From: Selenomonas sp. oral taxon 126
GTDB taxonomy: Bacteria; Bacillota; Negativicutes; Selenomonadales; Selenomonadaceae
NCBI RefSeq assembly: GCF_001683335.1
Contig: NZ_CP016201.1
Span: 2,493,972-2,557,971, forward strand
Length of the DNA stretch: 64,000 nucleotides
Direction: 5' to 3'
The position numbers were made by a program, and so were the translations under genes. Positions 56,474 through 63,998 of this stretch are shown in pieces; the first letter of the stretch is position 1, and each line of letters starts with the position of its first letter. The notes beneath the pieces were generated by a model, which did no database searches, was not told the origin of the DNA, and saw only the letters and a program-made list of their open reading frames with translations.

Positions 56474-56746
56474 TCACACACTGTGCATGACCTGAAAGAT
56501 GTCCTGATGCTGGAGTTTGATCTGGAGACCGCGCTCCTCGCCCTTTTTCCGCAGGAGTTCCTGCAAATCCTTCAAGCGAATATCGGCATCATCAGGCATC
56601 TCTGCAATCATGACCATGTTGAAGAAACCATCCATAATATTCTGGTTCACATTCATGATATTCACGCGCTGCTCCGCAAGAATCCCGCTCACCATTGCCA
56701 CAATACCGACCTGATCCCGCCCGACAATCGTCACAACCAGCTTCAT
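56474..56746 (-). CDS. ACT-domain protein (UPF0237)
   Basis: 90 residues from MKLVVTIVGRDQVGIVAMVS, a complete ACT domain, related to GcvR-type regulators. Such proteins bind small ligands, probably an amino acid. AGGAG lies eight bases upstream of the ATG at 56746; a GTG three codons earlier is less likely. First gene of the unit running to tyrA. Confidence 0.9.
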   Translation of the reverse strand: MKLVVTIVGRDQVGIVAMVSGILAEQRVNIMNVNQNIMDGFFNMVMIAEMPDDADIRLKDLQELLRKKGEERGLQIKLQHQDIFQVMHSV

Positions 56747-56811
56747 CGTCGTCACTCCTCATCGAAAAATATACGCCAACGCCGCTCTTCGCCGCGCGCA
56801 GCATACACTAA

Positions 56812-56840
56812 GTTATATCAGAAAATGCCGATAGCGTCAA
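56812..56840 (-). promoter_or_regulatory. Promoter of the ACT-PFL-nth-aroF-tyrA unit
   Basis: Minus-strand -35 TTGACG (56835-56840), 17-base spacer, -10 TATAAC (56812-56817). A hairpin GCCGATAGCG/CGCTCTCGGC (about 56827-56858) covers the -35 and its upstream flank, with a T run on the plus strand; its role is unclear. Confidence 0.7.
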
Positions 56841-56874
56841 TAATTATGCGCTCTCGGCGTTTTTTCTACGCAAA

Positions 56875-56924
56875 AAGAACTGCCAAACGAAACGGGAACC
56901 CGTTTTTCGTTTGACAGCTCTTTT
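56875..56924 (-). terminator. Terminator after the membrane Fe-S protein gene
   Basis: Long imperfect stem AACTGCCAAACGAAA...TTTTCGTTTGACAG with GGG/CCC at the top, then TTCTTTTT on the minus strand. It ends the CoADR-ArsR-ferredoxin cassette. Confidence 0.85.
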
Positions 56925-56936
56925 CTCGTATAGCGA

Positions 56937-57566
56937 TCAGCAGTTATCACAAATCTCCTGTATCCCCTTCGTCTGACGATCACCGTGCGCCTCCTGCGGC
57001 GCTTTGGCGCGACAGATCGCCTGTGTCATCGTTCCCATAGGACAGACGACACACCATGCACGCGGACGATAGCGCAGCATCATCAAAATGCCGATGATCG
57101 CCGAGGTCAGCATGAGACTGTAAAAGCCGAATGCGAACTGCGCGAACCACGGCGCGCCGCCCCCGCCATATGCCCATCCCCACGGCACATCAAACAGCCA
57201 GAACAGTGTCACCGTCTCCCGCAGAGGAGCACCTATCGCCGCATGATAGCTTACAACCATCACATTGGCAAACATGGTCAGAAAGAACGCCAAGAATCCA
57301 TAGCGGAAGCGCCGACTGCGCAGCCACATTGGCAGTTCATTTCGTGCGGAAAGATGCAGACGGCTGCCGAGCAGCTGAAAGAGCTGTCCACGATCACAGT
57401 AGTGATTGCAGTAATCCTTGTTTCCCGCCACCAAAGCAAAGGCGAGCGGTGTGAGAAAGCAGATCATACCGAGCCATGCGAACAGAATATTGACAAAGCC
57501 CAGTGAGAAATACACGATGGAGAAGATCCAAAAATATTGATACCATCGCTTGCCCCTCGTCCTCAT
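56937..57566 (-). CDS. Membrane Fe-S protein, NapH/polyferredoxin-like
   Basis: 209 residues with about four hydrophobic segments (YQYFWIFSIVYFSLGFVNIL; LTPLAFALVAG; FLAFFLTMFANVMVVSY; LMLTSAIIGILMML). Cys motifs face the cytoplasm: CNHYCDRGQLF and CVVCPMGTMTQAIC, plus a C-terminal CDNC. The CxxCP with CxxxC spacing resembles membrane electron-transfer proteins such as NapH/CcoG/NosR, but only partial cluster motifs are seen. It overlaps the ferredoxin stop (ATGA). A link to electron delivery to sulfur metabolism is inference. Confidence 0.75.
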   Translation of the reverse strand: MRTRGKRWYQYFWIFSIVYFSLGFVNILFAWLGMICFLTPLAFALVAGNKDYCNHYCDRGQLFQLLGSRLHLSARNELPMWLRSRRFRYGFLAFFLTMFANVMVVSYHAAIGAPLRETVTLFWLFDVPWGWAYGGGGAPWFAQFAFGFYSLMLTSAIIGILMMLRYRPRAWCVVCPMGTMTQAICRAKAPQEAHGDRQTKGIQEICDNC

Positions 57567-57766
57567 GTGCACACCTCCATTCGTATGATCTCCGCCGGAC
57601 ACTCACGACTGCACATACCGCAGCCGACGCAGCGTGCAGGATCGACCACCGCATAGAGCCCGCGCCTAACGGAGATTGCTCCACGTGGGCACACACTCTG
57701 ACACGTTCCACAGGCAACGCAGCTTCCGCGTTCAACAACAGGGAGTGGCCGCTTCCTCGTCCCCAT
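57563..57766 (-). CDS. Two-cluster [4Fe-4S] ferredoxin
   Basis: 67 residues from MGTRKRPLPVVERGSC. Two C-x2-C-x2-C-x3-C motifs (CVACGTCQSVCP and CVGCGMCSRECP) bind two clusters. GGAGG precedes the ATG at 57766; the gene overlaps the end of the ArsR gene by 35 bases. It probably passes electrons to the membrane protein it overlaps. Confidence 0.9.
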   Translation of the reverse strand: MGTRKRPLPVVERGSCVACGTCQSVCPRGAISVRRGLYAVVDPARCVGCGMCSRECPAEIIRMEVCT

Positions 57767-58070
57767 GAGGCGCCCCCTCCTCGTCTGCCCCACAGAGCAG
57801 GGCACGCAAGATCTTTGCAACACGTTCATCCTTCAACTGATAAGCAACCTCGAGCCCGCTGCGTTCTCCACGGATCAGCCCCGCTTGGCGCAGCTTGCTC
57901 AGATGCTGCGACACGGTGGACTGCGGTGCATCCAGACAATCCTGCATATAGGAGACATTACAGCTCCCCTCACGCAGAAGCCGCCGCACAATACAGAGCC
58001 GTACGGGATGCGCCAATGCCCGCAAGAAATCTGCGGCCTCCTCAAGACGCTCCTGATCCTCAATTACCAT
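57732..58070 (-). CDS. ArsR-family transcriptional regulator, Cys-containing
   Basis: 112 residues from MVIEDQERLEEAADFL. The winged-helix region has NVSYMQDCLDAPQSTVSQHLSKLRQAGLI. Cys residues occur near 16-35 (RLCIVRRLLREGSC, MQDCLD) and the last residues are TPCC; the usual ArsR CVC metal motif is absent. The Cys pattern recalls redox or persulfide sensors such as SqrR/BigR more than arsenic sensors. It starts one base after the CoADR stop. Confidence 0.85.
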   Translation of the reverse strand: MVIEDQERLEEAADFLRALAHPVRLCIVRRLLREGSCNVSYMQDCLDAPQSTVSQHLSKLRQAGLIRGERSGLEVAYQLKDERVAKILRALLCGADEEGAPHGDEEAATPCC

Positions 58071-58071
58071 C

Positions 58072-59730
58072 TTAATTTCTCTCCTCATGCTGCATCTTCA
58101 TGTAGGTATAGCCGCCGACCAGATTCTTTACAGTGAGACCATGCGCCCGCAAAATCTGCTCTGCAAGATAGCCGCGCAGCCCCATCTTGCAGCAGACGAC
58201 GATCGGTACCTGCGGGTCGAATTCATGCAGACGCTCACGCAGCCGAGGCAACGGAATGCGCTGCGCTCCTGCAATCTCGCCCGCATGATATTCCTCCGGC
58301 GGGCGAACGTCGATGAGCCTTGCCCCTGCCGCAAGTTCCGCCGAAAGCTCGTGCGGGAGAAGCGGAATACTCCTGCCCAGCAGAATATTTTCTGCTGCAT
58401 AGCCGGCCATATTCACGGGATCTTTCGCTGCGGAATACGGCGGTGCATAGGACAGCTCAAACTCTTCCAAATCCGCAACCGTGAGCGACCGCCCGATGGC
58501 AGAGGCAAGAACATCGATGCGCTTGTCCACGCCCTCTGCACCGATTGCCTGCGCCCCCAGTACAACACCGTCCGAAAGACGGAAAATCAGCTTGAGTGCA
58601 AGCTCCTTTGCCCCCGGATAATAGGCCACATGATGGCGTGGGAAAATCACCGTAAAGCGATAATCCTTTCCGTACACCATCCCTGCTGACTGGAGGGCTC
58701 GCTCGTTCTGCCCCGTTGCCGCTGCCGTAAGACCAAATACCTTGAGCGCGGCAGTTCCAACTACACCGCGATAGGCACGCACCTCCCCTGCCATACGATC
58801 TGCGGCCAGACGTGCCTGCCGATTCGCAGGACCTGCGAGCGGGAGTGCCGTCGCTTTTCCCGTCTGTGCGGAGCGGGTCAGCACCGCATCCCCAACAGCA
58901 TAGACATGAGGGATATTGGTCTGCATATATTCATTGACAAGAATGTGCCCGCGCTCCCCGAGCGCAATGCCGCTCCCGTCGAGGAACGCGGTGTCGGGAC
59001 GCACGCCGATCGCAAGCGCGACGAAATCCCCATGTACCGTACGTCCACTGGAAAGACGTACGCAGATCCCACCATCCTCCTGCTCCTCAAATCCGGCAAC
59101 TCCATCCCCAAGCGCAAGCTCTACGCCGTGCCTACGCAGCTCGACCTCAAGCAGAGAAATCATATCTGTGTCAAAGATCGGAAGGATATGCGGCATCGCC
59201 TCGACCAGAGTAACAGACAGCCCTCGCTCACGCAGATTTTCCGCAAGCTCTACGCCGATGAAGCCGCCGCCGACCACAACAACGCTGCCGCCCGTACCGA
59301 CGAGGGAACGAATGCGATCCGCATCCTGCACACTGCGTAGCGTCGCAATACGCGGATGATTGATGCCGGGGATTGGCGGACGCAGCGGCTTTGCCCCCGG
59401 CGAGAGCAGCAACGCATCATAACTTTCCGTATATACGCCGGCCACAGAGCGCACTTCTACGGTACGATTTTCCGTATTCACACGCGTGACTTCACTGCAT
59501 ACACGCACATCGACGTTATACATCCCACGGAACTTCTCAGGAGTTTGGAGGAGCAAGTCCCCCCGTTCAGCGATGACATCGCCCACATAGTACGGAAGCC
59601 CACAGTTTGCAAAGGAGATGTCCTCCCCACGCTCAAACAGAATGATCTCCGCTGTCTCATCCAGACGCCGCAGACGCGCGGCGGCCGTTGCTCCGCCGGC
59701 AACACCGCCCACAATGATATATTTGCTCAC
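58072..59730 (-). CDS. CoA-disulfide/persulfide reductase with C-terminal rhodanese domain
   Basis: 552 residues. FAD Rossmann loop YIIVGGVAGGATAAARL at the N-terminus, catalytic Cys near 43 in SFANCGLPYYVG, NAD loop VVVVGGGFIGVELAENL, C-terminal dimerisation domain, and from about residue 455 a rhodanese domain (RLIDVRPPEEYHAGEI) whose active Cys is in VVCCKMGLRGY. This is the CoADR-RHD layout that reduces polysulfide, CoA-persulfide or sulfur with NAD(P)H. It heads the cassette and may be an energy or detoxification enzyme. Confidence 0.92.
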   Translation of the reverse strand: MSKYIIVGGVAGGATAAARLRRLDETAEIILFERGEDISFANCGLPYYVGDVIAERGDLLLQTPEKFRGMYNVDVRVCSEVTRVNTENRTVEVRSVAGVYTESYDALLLSPGAKPLRPPIPGINHPRIATLRSVQDADRIRSLVGTGGSVVVVGGGFIGVELAENLRERGLSVTLVEAMPHILPIFDTDMISLLEVELRRHGVELALGDGVAGFEEQEDGGICVRLSSGRTVHGDFVALAIGVRPDTAFLDGSGIALGERGHILVNEYMQTNIPHVYAVGDAVLTRSAQTGKATALPLAGPANRQARLAADRMAGEVRAYRGVVGTAALKVFGLTAAATGQNERALQSAGMVYGKDYRFTVIFPRHHVAYYPGAKELALKLIFRLSDGVVLGAQAIGAEGVDKRIDVLASAIGRSLTVADLEEFELSYAPPYSAAKDPVNMAGYAAENILLGRSIPLLPHELSAELAAGARLIDVRPPEEYHAGEIAGAQRIPLPRLRERLHEFDPQVPIVVCCKMGLRGYLAEQILRAHGLTVKNLVGGYTYMKMQHEERN

Positions 59731-59765
59731 AACACCATCTCCTTCAATGCAATCGCTATATTCAT

Positions 59766-59794
59766 ATATTACGATATAACGATTATATTGTCAA
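59766..59794 (-). promoter_or_regulatory. Promoter of the CoADR-ArsR cassette with spacer dyad
   Basis: Minus-strand -35 TTGACA (59789-59794), 17-base spacer, -10 TAATAT (59766-59771). A perfect dyad ATATAA-TCG-TTATAT (59774-59788) fills most of the spacer, a position where a bound repressor would block RNA polymerase. AT-rich dyads of this sort suit ArsR-family repressors; the autoregulation model is inference. Confidence 0.8.
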
Positions 59795-59795
59795 T

Positions 59796-59830
59796 AAAAA
59801 AGAGGACGATTTCCCTCCGTCCTCAAAAAT
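59796..59830 (-). terminator. Terminator after the first secreted paralogue
   Basis: Perfect stem GAGGACG/CGTCCTC (59802-59808 with 59818-59824) followed on the minus strand by TTTTTT, adjacent to the CoADR promoter. Confidence 0.9.
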
Positions 59831-59852
59831 ATTATCATATCTATCATGCTGA

Positions 59853-60494
59853 TCAGAGTCCCAGATCCCCCATCTTGATCTCCTCGACGCGACCATGTGC
59901 GATCTCAAAGGCAAAGCCGATGGTCGGATCCTCCTCGGAGAAGTAGATATAATCCTCTCCGTAGATCATGCTCGGCTCGCCATACACGCGGCGCAGTTCC
60001 TCCACGGGCGTCCCGATGCGGACGCCCTTCCCTGATGTGAGGGAACTGCGCTCCGATATTTTGACGAGGCGGACGAGACCGTCCACGAAATCGAGCGACA
60101 GGCTATCCGCATACTCGTATTCGACGACCTGTTTGCCGGCGTAGCGCGTGGAGCGCTCCGACTCCGTCTCATAGGGCGCGCCGTAGCGCGCGCGCACGTC
60201 TGCCTCCGTTGCACCGTAGGCAATGTCGCCGAGCACGAGCGCTTCGCGGACAATGCGCGCCGCCGAATTCTGCTCTTCCGCGCGGTGCTGACGCAAAGCC
60301 TCCGCCTCGCGCTTGACCGCATCATCCGCCGAGAGCGTCTGCTCAACAGAGTCCCGCGCAATCGTGACGCGCTTCCCCCCGTCCACGCCGGGCGGCGCTG
60401 TCACCGCAGAGCGGTACGCATCCACCGCAAGGCTTGCCGCCACTCCTGCAAGGACTGCAATCCCAACAAAGGCTGCACACATCCGTGTATTCAA
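59853..60494 (-). CDS. Secreted/anchored hypothetical protein, paralogue A
   Basis: 213 residues with a hydrophobic N-terminal segment (CAAFVGIAVLAGVAASLAV, signal peptide or anchor) and a linker of about 50 residues. The conserved part (about 88-213) contains two copies of a G-x3-YG-type repeat: IAYGATEADVRARYGAPYE and RIGTPVEELRRVYGEPSMI. It is clearly related to the next gene upstream, with matching repeats and endings (FAFEIAHGRVEEIKMGDL versus FSFEIENGRVDEIDMGVI). The V-x3-YG-x-P pattern recalls SmpA/BamE-like folds, but I cannot confirm that. Confidence 0.75.
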   Translation of the reverse strand: MNTRMCAAFVGIAVLAGVAASLAVDAYRSAVTAPPGVDGGKRVTIARDSVEQTLSADDAVKREAEALRQHRAEEQNSAARIVREALVLGDIAYGATEADVRARYGAPYETESERSTRYAGKQVVEYEYADSLSLDFVDGLVRLVKISERSSLTSGKGVRIGTPVEELRRVYGEPSMIYGEDYIYFSEEDPTIGFAFEIAHGRVEEIKMGDLGL

Positions 60495-60568
60495 TGATTC
60501 TCTCCCCCAAAATCATTCCCTCTGATGACGGCTCAGATCGTGAACCTGCGCCTCAAATGCCCCAAAAA

Positions 60569-61048
60569 TTAACGGATGACCCCCATATCGATCTCATCGA
60601 CGCGGCCATTCTCAATCTCGAAGCTAAATCCGGTTGATGCATCCCCATCCGCATAGTAGATGTACTTATCGCCGCGGATGGCATCCGGCTGACCATATGC
60701 GGCAACGAGCGCATTCACATTGGAACCAACGGCGATACCATCCTTCGTCTGAATACCGTTGCGCGCACCAATCTCTACGCGGCGCACCATATCATTGACA
60801 AAGACGATATCGAAGTCGCTGCCGTATTCCCACTCGACGCATTGACCGCCTGCATAAATCGAGTCGAACTTCGTCTCTACCTCGCGCGGCGCACCGTAGA
60901 CGCTGCGGACATAGGACTCCGATGCTCCGTATTCGATACCGCCGACAACGAGCGCATCCTGCGGCACAGCAGCCTCTGCCGCCGCAGAGCCGAGAAGGCT
61001 GACACCAAGCGCAATACCCGCAATCTGTTTTCCATAGCTGAACATCAT
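60569..61048 (-). CDS. Secreted hypothetical protein, paralogue B
   Basis: 159 residues from the ATG at 61048, six bases after AAAGGAG. Signal peptide ends near SAAAEAA. The mature part has the same two repeats as paralogue A: IEYGASESYVRSVYGAP and AVGSNVNALVAAYGQPDAI, and a matching C-terminus. The two genes lie 74 bases apart and look like a tandem duplication; B is the shorter, without the linker. Function unknown. Confidence 0.75.
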   Translation of the reverse strand: MMFSYGKQIAGIALGVSLLGSAAAEAAVPQDALVVGGIEYGASESYVRSVYGAPREVETKFDSIYAGGQCVEWEYGSDFDIVFVNDMVRRVEIGARNGIQTKDGIAVGSNVNALVAAYGQPDAIRGDKYIYYADGDASTGFSFEIENGRVDEIDMGVIR

Positions 61049-61114
61049 CCACATCTCCTTTGTCAAAAAACATTCCTTATGAACTTCCGATTCTATGGCG
61101 CATTATAGGCGAAA

Positions 61115-61156
61115 ACGCTGAAAAGCCTCTGAACGAAATTATTCAGAGGCTTTTCA
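61115..61156 (-). terminator. Terminator overlapping the stop of the NYN gene
   Basis: Perfect 13-bp stem AAAAGCCTCTGAA/TTCAGAGGCTTTT (61121-61133 with 61142-61154). The distal arm touches the TGA of the gene at 61154, so termination starts immediately. Confidence 0.85.
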
Positions 61157-61828
61157 TAGATGATCTGTATCGATATAGACCTTGTCGTTTAATACCTTTA
61201 GATGACTCTCCACGAGGATATCCCGCAACCGTTTGCTCTTTGGATAGCCGCTGCGCACTTGTGCAAGAGGAATGATACGGGCGAAGAGAATCAGCTCCAT
61301 GCCGTTTGCAAAGGGAACTTCGACGATTCCCTGCTGCGTTTTCAAAAAACACGTCGTGAGTTCATACTTTTCCAAACGCTTGCGTTCATTTTCCGTCAAA
61401 GGGGGTTGAACCGGCGTTTTCTTTTTCAGGAGATCAAGCTCAATATTATCGAGATAGTTCATATCGACGGCAATGTGCTTCAGATGAGACTCCTTCATCC
61501 CACGCTCGGTCACAATCATCGCGCGCCGCCGATTGTCCGTAATCACCTTGATGGCGGGGAGGAAATCCCGATCATGCGAAAAGATCGCAAAGATGTCTGT
61601 CTGCGGCTCCTCATACACGGCGCGTACGATTGCCGCCGTCATAAAGGTGTCGGCACTGTTCTTCCCAAAGAAGCACGGGATATAGTTATACGCGCTCGCC
61701 CATGTAGGCATCGCCTTGCCGAATACGTCAATCTGAAACAGTTCATGCTCTTTTCGGAGTTCGCTGCAGCCCTTGTTAAAAAGCCGCTCGTCTATGTTTT
61801 CCGCGTCTACAAACGCATGTATTTTCAC
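61154..61828 (-). CDS. NYN-domain (PIN-like) nuclease family protein
   Basis: 224 residues from a GTG with AGAGGAG upstream. The N-terminal NYN/LabA (DUF88) domain shows the acidic residues of a metal-dependent RNase: HAFVDAENID, GKNSADTFMTAAIV and FSHDRDFLPAI. The C-terminal 80 residues (ILFARIIPLAQVRSGYPKS) look like an OST-HTH/LOTUS-type RNA-binding module. Such proteins cut or handle RNA; target unknown. Confidence 0.82.
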   Translation of the reverse strand: MKIHAFVDAENIDERLFNKGCSELRKEHELFQIDVFGKAMPTWASAYNYIPCFFGKNSADTFMTAAIVRAVYEEPQTDIFAIFSHDRDFLPAIKVITDNRRRAMIVTERGMKESHLKHIAVDMNYLDNIELDLLKKKTPVQPPLTENERKRLEKYELTTCFLKTQQGIVEVPFANGMELILFARIIPLAQVRSGYPKSKRLRDILVESHLKVLNDKVYIDTDHL

Positions 61829-62424
61829 AAGGAATCTCCTCTGCGGCAGGTTCGGACGAATGTCCCCAGCGTCAGCTCCATCCCCGCATTCTGCAGGACG
61901 TAGAGCGATGTCACGAGGATGAACGCGGCACAGCCGTTCATATTGATTGTCGTGCAGATGGGCAGGACGAAGCGTGCAACGGACGGATGTGCGCCAAGCC
62001 GCTGCTCCGCCGAGGCGAGCGGCACGAGCAGCGCCCCCGCAGAGCTCTTCGTAAAGAGTGCGACGGCGACGACGGGTGCCATCTGACGGAAGACGCGCAC
62101 GGGATTCAGCCCGCGCACGGCGAGGAAGAACGGAATGACGACAAAGAACTGAATCAGGTTCCCGCCGATGACGACGGCGGTATAGACACCGAGCGAGCCG
62201 ATGATGAGCCCCGCCTCAATCTGCGCCGCAAGCTGCGCGGCAAAGGCGAGAATGCCGATGGGAAGAACGACGATCAGTCTGCGGATGAGCGTGAAGAGGA
62301 GTTCCTGCAAGCCGTGGATGCCCTTCAGCACCATCTCACGATTCTCCGTCTTCGGCGCAAAGGCAAGCCCAAGTCCCGCAACCGCTGCAACAAGCATGAC
62401 GGAGAGCACATTGCCCGATGTAGT
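61825..62424 (-). pseudogene. Cation:dicarboxylate symporter family, fragment
   Basis: About 194 residues of the SDF (DAACS) fold: SGNVLSVMLVAAVAGLGLAF, IVVLPIGILAFAAQLAAQ, FTKSSAGALLVPLAS and the substrate loop LPICTTINMNGCAAF. The first 150-200 residues are absent, replaced upstream by IS3-like ends at 62424. At the other side the protein stops after GTFVRT, about 100 residues early, where the ribosome site of the NYN gene begins. Both ends are missing, so it is a decayed fragment. Confidence 0.8.
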
Positions 62425-62467
62425 GACCCCAAAAGTTAGATCCTATAAGCCTAACTTTTAGGGGTCA
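62424..62467. repeat. IS3-like inverted ends, 44-bp relic
   Basis: Inverted repeat TGACCCCAAAAGTTAG / CTAACTTTTAGGGGTCA with 11 bases between the arms. TG...CA ends followed by AAAAGTTAG resemble IS3/IS150-group termini. No transposase remains and no target duplication is obvious; it may be an internally deleted insertion sequence, or alternatively a hairpin that acts as a terminator. Confidence 0.5.
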
Positions 62468-62516
62468 AATCATTACAACTTCGTATAACAGCTCCTATTG
62501 CGGCTCTTGTAATTCC

Positions 62517-62834
62517 CTAGTGCTTGCCCGATCCATGCCCGCCATGCGTGCTATGTGCGCCATGGGCATGCCCGACACTGGCGGCGGCATGACCGACGGC
62601 ATGACCGACCCCGGATACGACGTGTCCGACATGGGACGCGCCTGAGGCGGCATGACCGATAATGTCGGTGCCCGTATGCACCAGTCCGTGCCCTGCATGG
62701 CTCAGATGTCCGGCATAGGACGCATCGGCGTGTCCGATTGCCGATGCACCGAAGCCGTGGTTCGACATCCCCGGCAGATAAGCGTTGCCGCCTGTGTGCG
62801 ACCCGCTCCCATGATCCTCTGCTCCTGTAAACAT
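62517..62834 (-). CDS. His/Gly-rich small protein
   Basis: 105 residues, very biased: about 19 His and many Gly, Ala and Ser, in GH-rich runs such as IGHAASGASHVGHVVSG and SVGHAHGAHSTHGGHGSGKH. A ribosome site GGAGG precedes the ATG by 8 bases, which supports a real gene. There is no signal peptide. The composition suggests metal (nickel, zinc, copper) binding or storage. It lies 72 bases after the dynamin-like gene. Confidence 0.65.
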   Translation of the reverse strand: MFTGAEDHGSGSHTGGNAYLPGMSNHGFGASAIGHADASYAGHLSHAGHGLVHTGTDIIGHAASGASHVGHVVSGVGHAVGHAAASVGHAHGAHSTHGGHGSGKH

Positions 62835-62906
62835 GGTATCAACCTCCTTGCATATACATCAACGATTCCTTGAAAGCAACGGGGCGGGCAGGACATCCAT
62901 CCCGCG

Positions 62907-63998
62907 CTACCGCGCAGGATAGATCCTCAGCAGATGATGCAGGGCATCTGCCAGAGCAGCGGTATAGTGGAGGAAGAACATACCTTGCTGGTACGCACTG
63001 TTCTTCTCCTGATACACCTTCTGCAAGGCTGCCCGCTCCACCTGCAACTCCTGCGCCCTTCTCTCCTGACGCGCGAGCTGACTGCTCACAGACGTGCGGA
63101 CGAACTGTTGGCAGGCTGCATGAAATGTCTCTTTCTCACGTCGGAGGAGACGGCTGAGATCTCCGTATTCCCTGTTCGCCTTCTCCCACGATCTCTCGGC
63201 GCTTTCCATCTCCCGCTGCGCACGATCCAGATTGTCCTTCGCCTCGGTGAAGTTCTTGTTCGCTACGGCGTTCCAGAACCGATCGGCGATATTGCTGATC
63301 GGGCTGTCGTCATACGCCCTTCGGAGCGGCTCATAGGCTGCTACACTTTCCTCATACACCGTATGCAAAGCTCTTTCTTCCTCTGCCATGCGCGTACATT
63401 CCCCGCGCATCTGAGCGATACGGCAGGACTCCGCCCCCAGCTTCTCTGCCGTCGCCCTGACTCCATGCGGGCAGAAGGCAGGCAGCAGGTAGGACTGCAC
63501 GTTCAGAGCCGCCCGCACTGCATCCTGCCTGTACTCCCCGAACGCCTCCACTGCCTGAACAAGTGCCACACGGTGTCTCTCGGCGTCGTTGATCTGCTGC
63601 AGGAGCGTCTGCATCTCTGCATCCAGTCCCTGATGCCCCGCGAGAAGCCGTTCCCTCGCCCTGTCTGCGGCAGTCAGAAGCTCTCGGAAGAATCCGCCCT
63701 TGCGGTCGGCGATGTACCGCTCCTTCTGCGCGGCAAGGTCTGTCATAAGGTATCGTCGGATCTCGGCAATCCTCCGATACTCCTCCGAGGGCGCTGCGTC
63801 CTTCGGCTTTTTCGAGGAGACGAAGAAGATCTGATCGAACAGTTCTGTCGGTATCTCATCGCGGATATGTGCATAGGCATCTGCACGCTCCTTTGCAGGG
63901 ATGCGGTCGACCTGGTTGACGATGGCAATCTTGTGCCGGGTTCCAGTTTCCTGCAGCAGCTCGTACTCCGTACGCGTCCCCGCCTTTGCGGCGTGGAA
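62907..63998 (-). CDS. Dynamin-type GTPase, C-terminal part
   Basis: 363 residues are visible and the frame runs off the right edge, so the P-loop is outside. The G4 motif is KIAIVNQVDRI (NQVD), followed by IFFVSSKKPKD, the G5 area. From about 130 residues before the C-terminus the sequence is charged and helical (NLDRAQREMESAERSWEK, RQERRAQELQVERAAL), a long coiled coil like a dynamin stalk. An internal ATG at 63746 is not the true start. Bacterial dynamins remodel membranes; role here unknown. Confidence 0.75.
   Translation of the reverse strand, partial: FHAAKAGTRTEYELLQETGTRHKIAIVNQVDRIPAKERADAYAHIRDEIPTELFDQIFFVSSKKPKDAAPSEEYRRIAEIRRYLMTDLAAQKERYIADRKGGFFRELLTAADRARERLLAGHQGLDAEMQTLLQQINDAERHRVALVQAVEAFGEYRQDAVRAALNVQSYLLPAFCPHGVRATAEKLGAESCRIAQMRGECTRMAEEERALHTVYEESVAAYEPLRRAYDDSPISNIADRFWNAVANKNFTEAKDNLDRAQREMESAERSWEKANREYGDLSRLLRREKETFHAACQQFVRTSVSSQLARQERRAQELQVERAALQKVYQEKNSAYQQGMFFLHYTAALADALHHLLRIYPAR

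Noticed and set aside
55046-56914. Plus-strand open frame of 622 codons antisense to the PFL gene
   Set aside because: Shadow of a conserved gene on the other strand; the predicted protein is low-complexity Arg/His-rich.
62471-62487. Sequence ACAACTTCGTATAAC resembling one arm of a loxP site
   Set aside because: Only one half-site, with no second arm or spacer; chance resemblance in a short AT-rich stretch.
62907-63746. Separate 279-residue coiled-coil protein starting at 63746
   Set aside because: The frame is open upstream to the window edge and encodes a GTPase G4 motif, so it is the C-terminal part of one larger protein.
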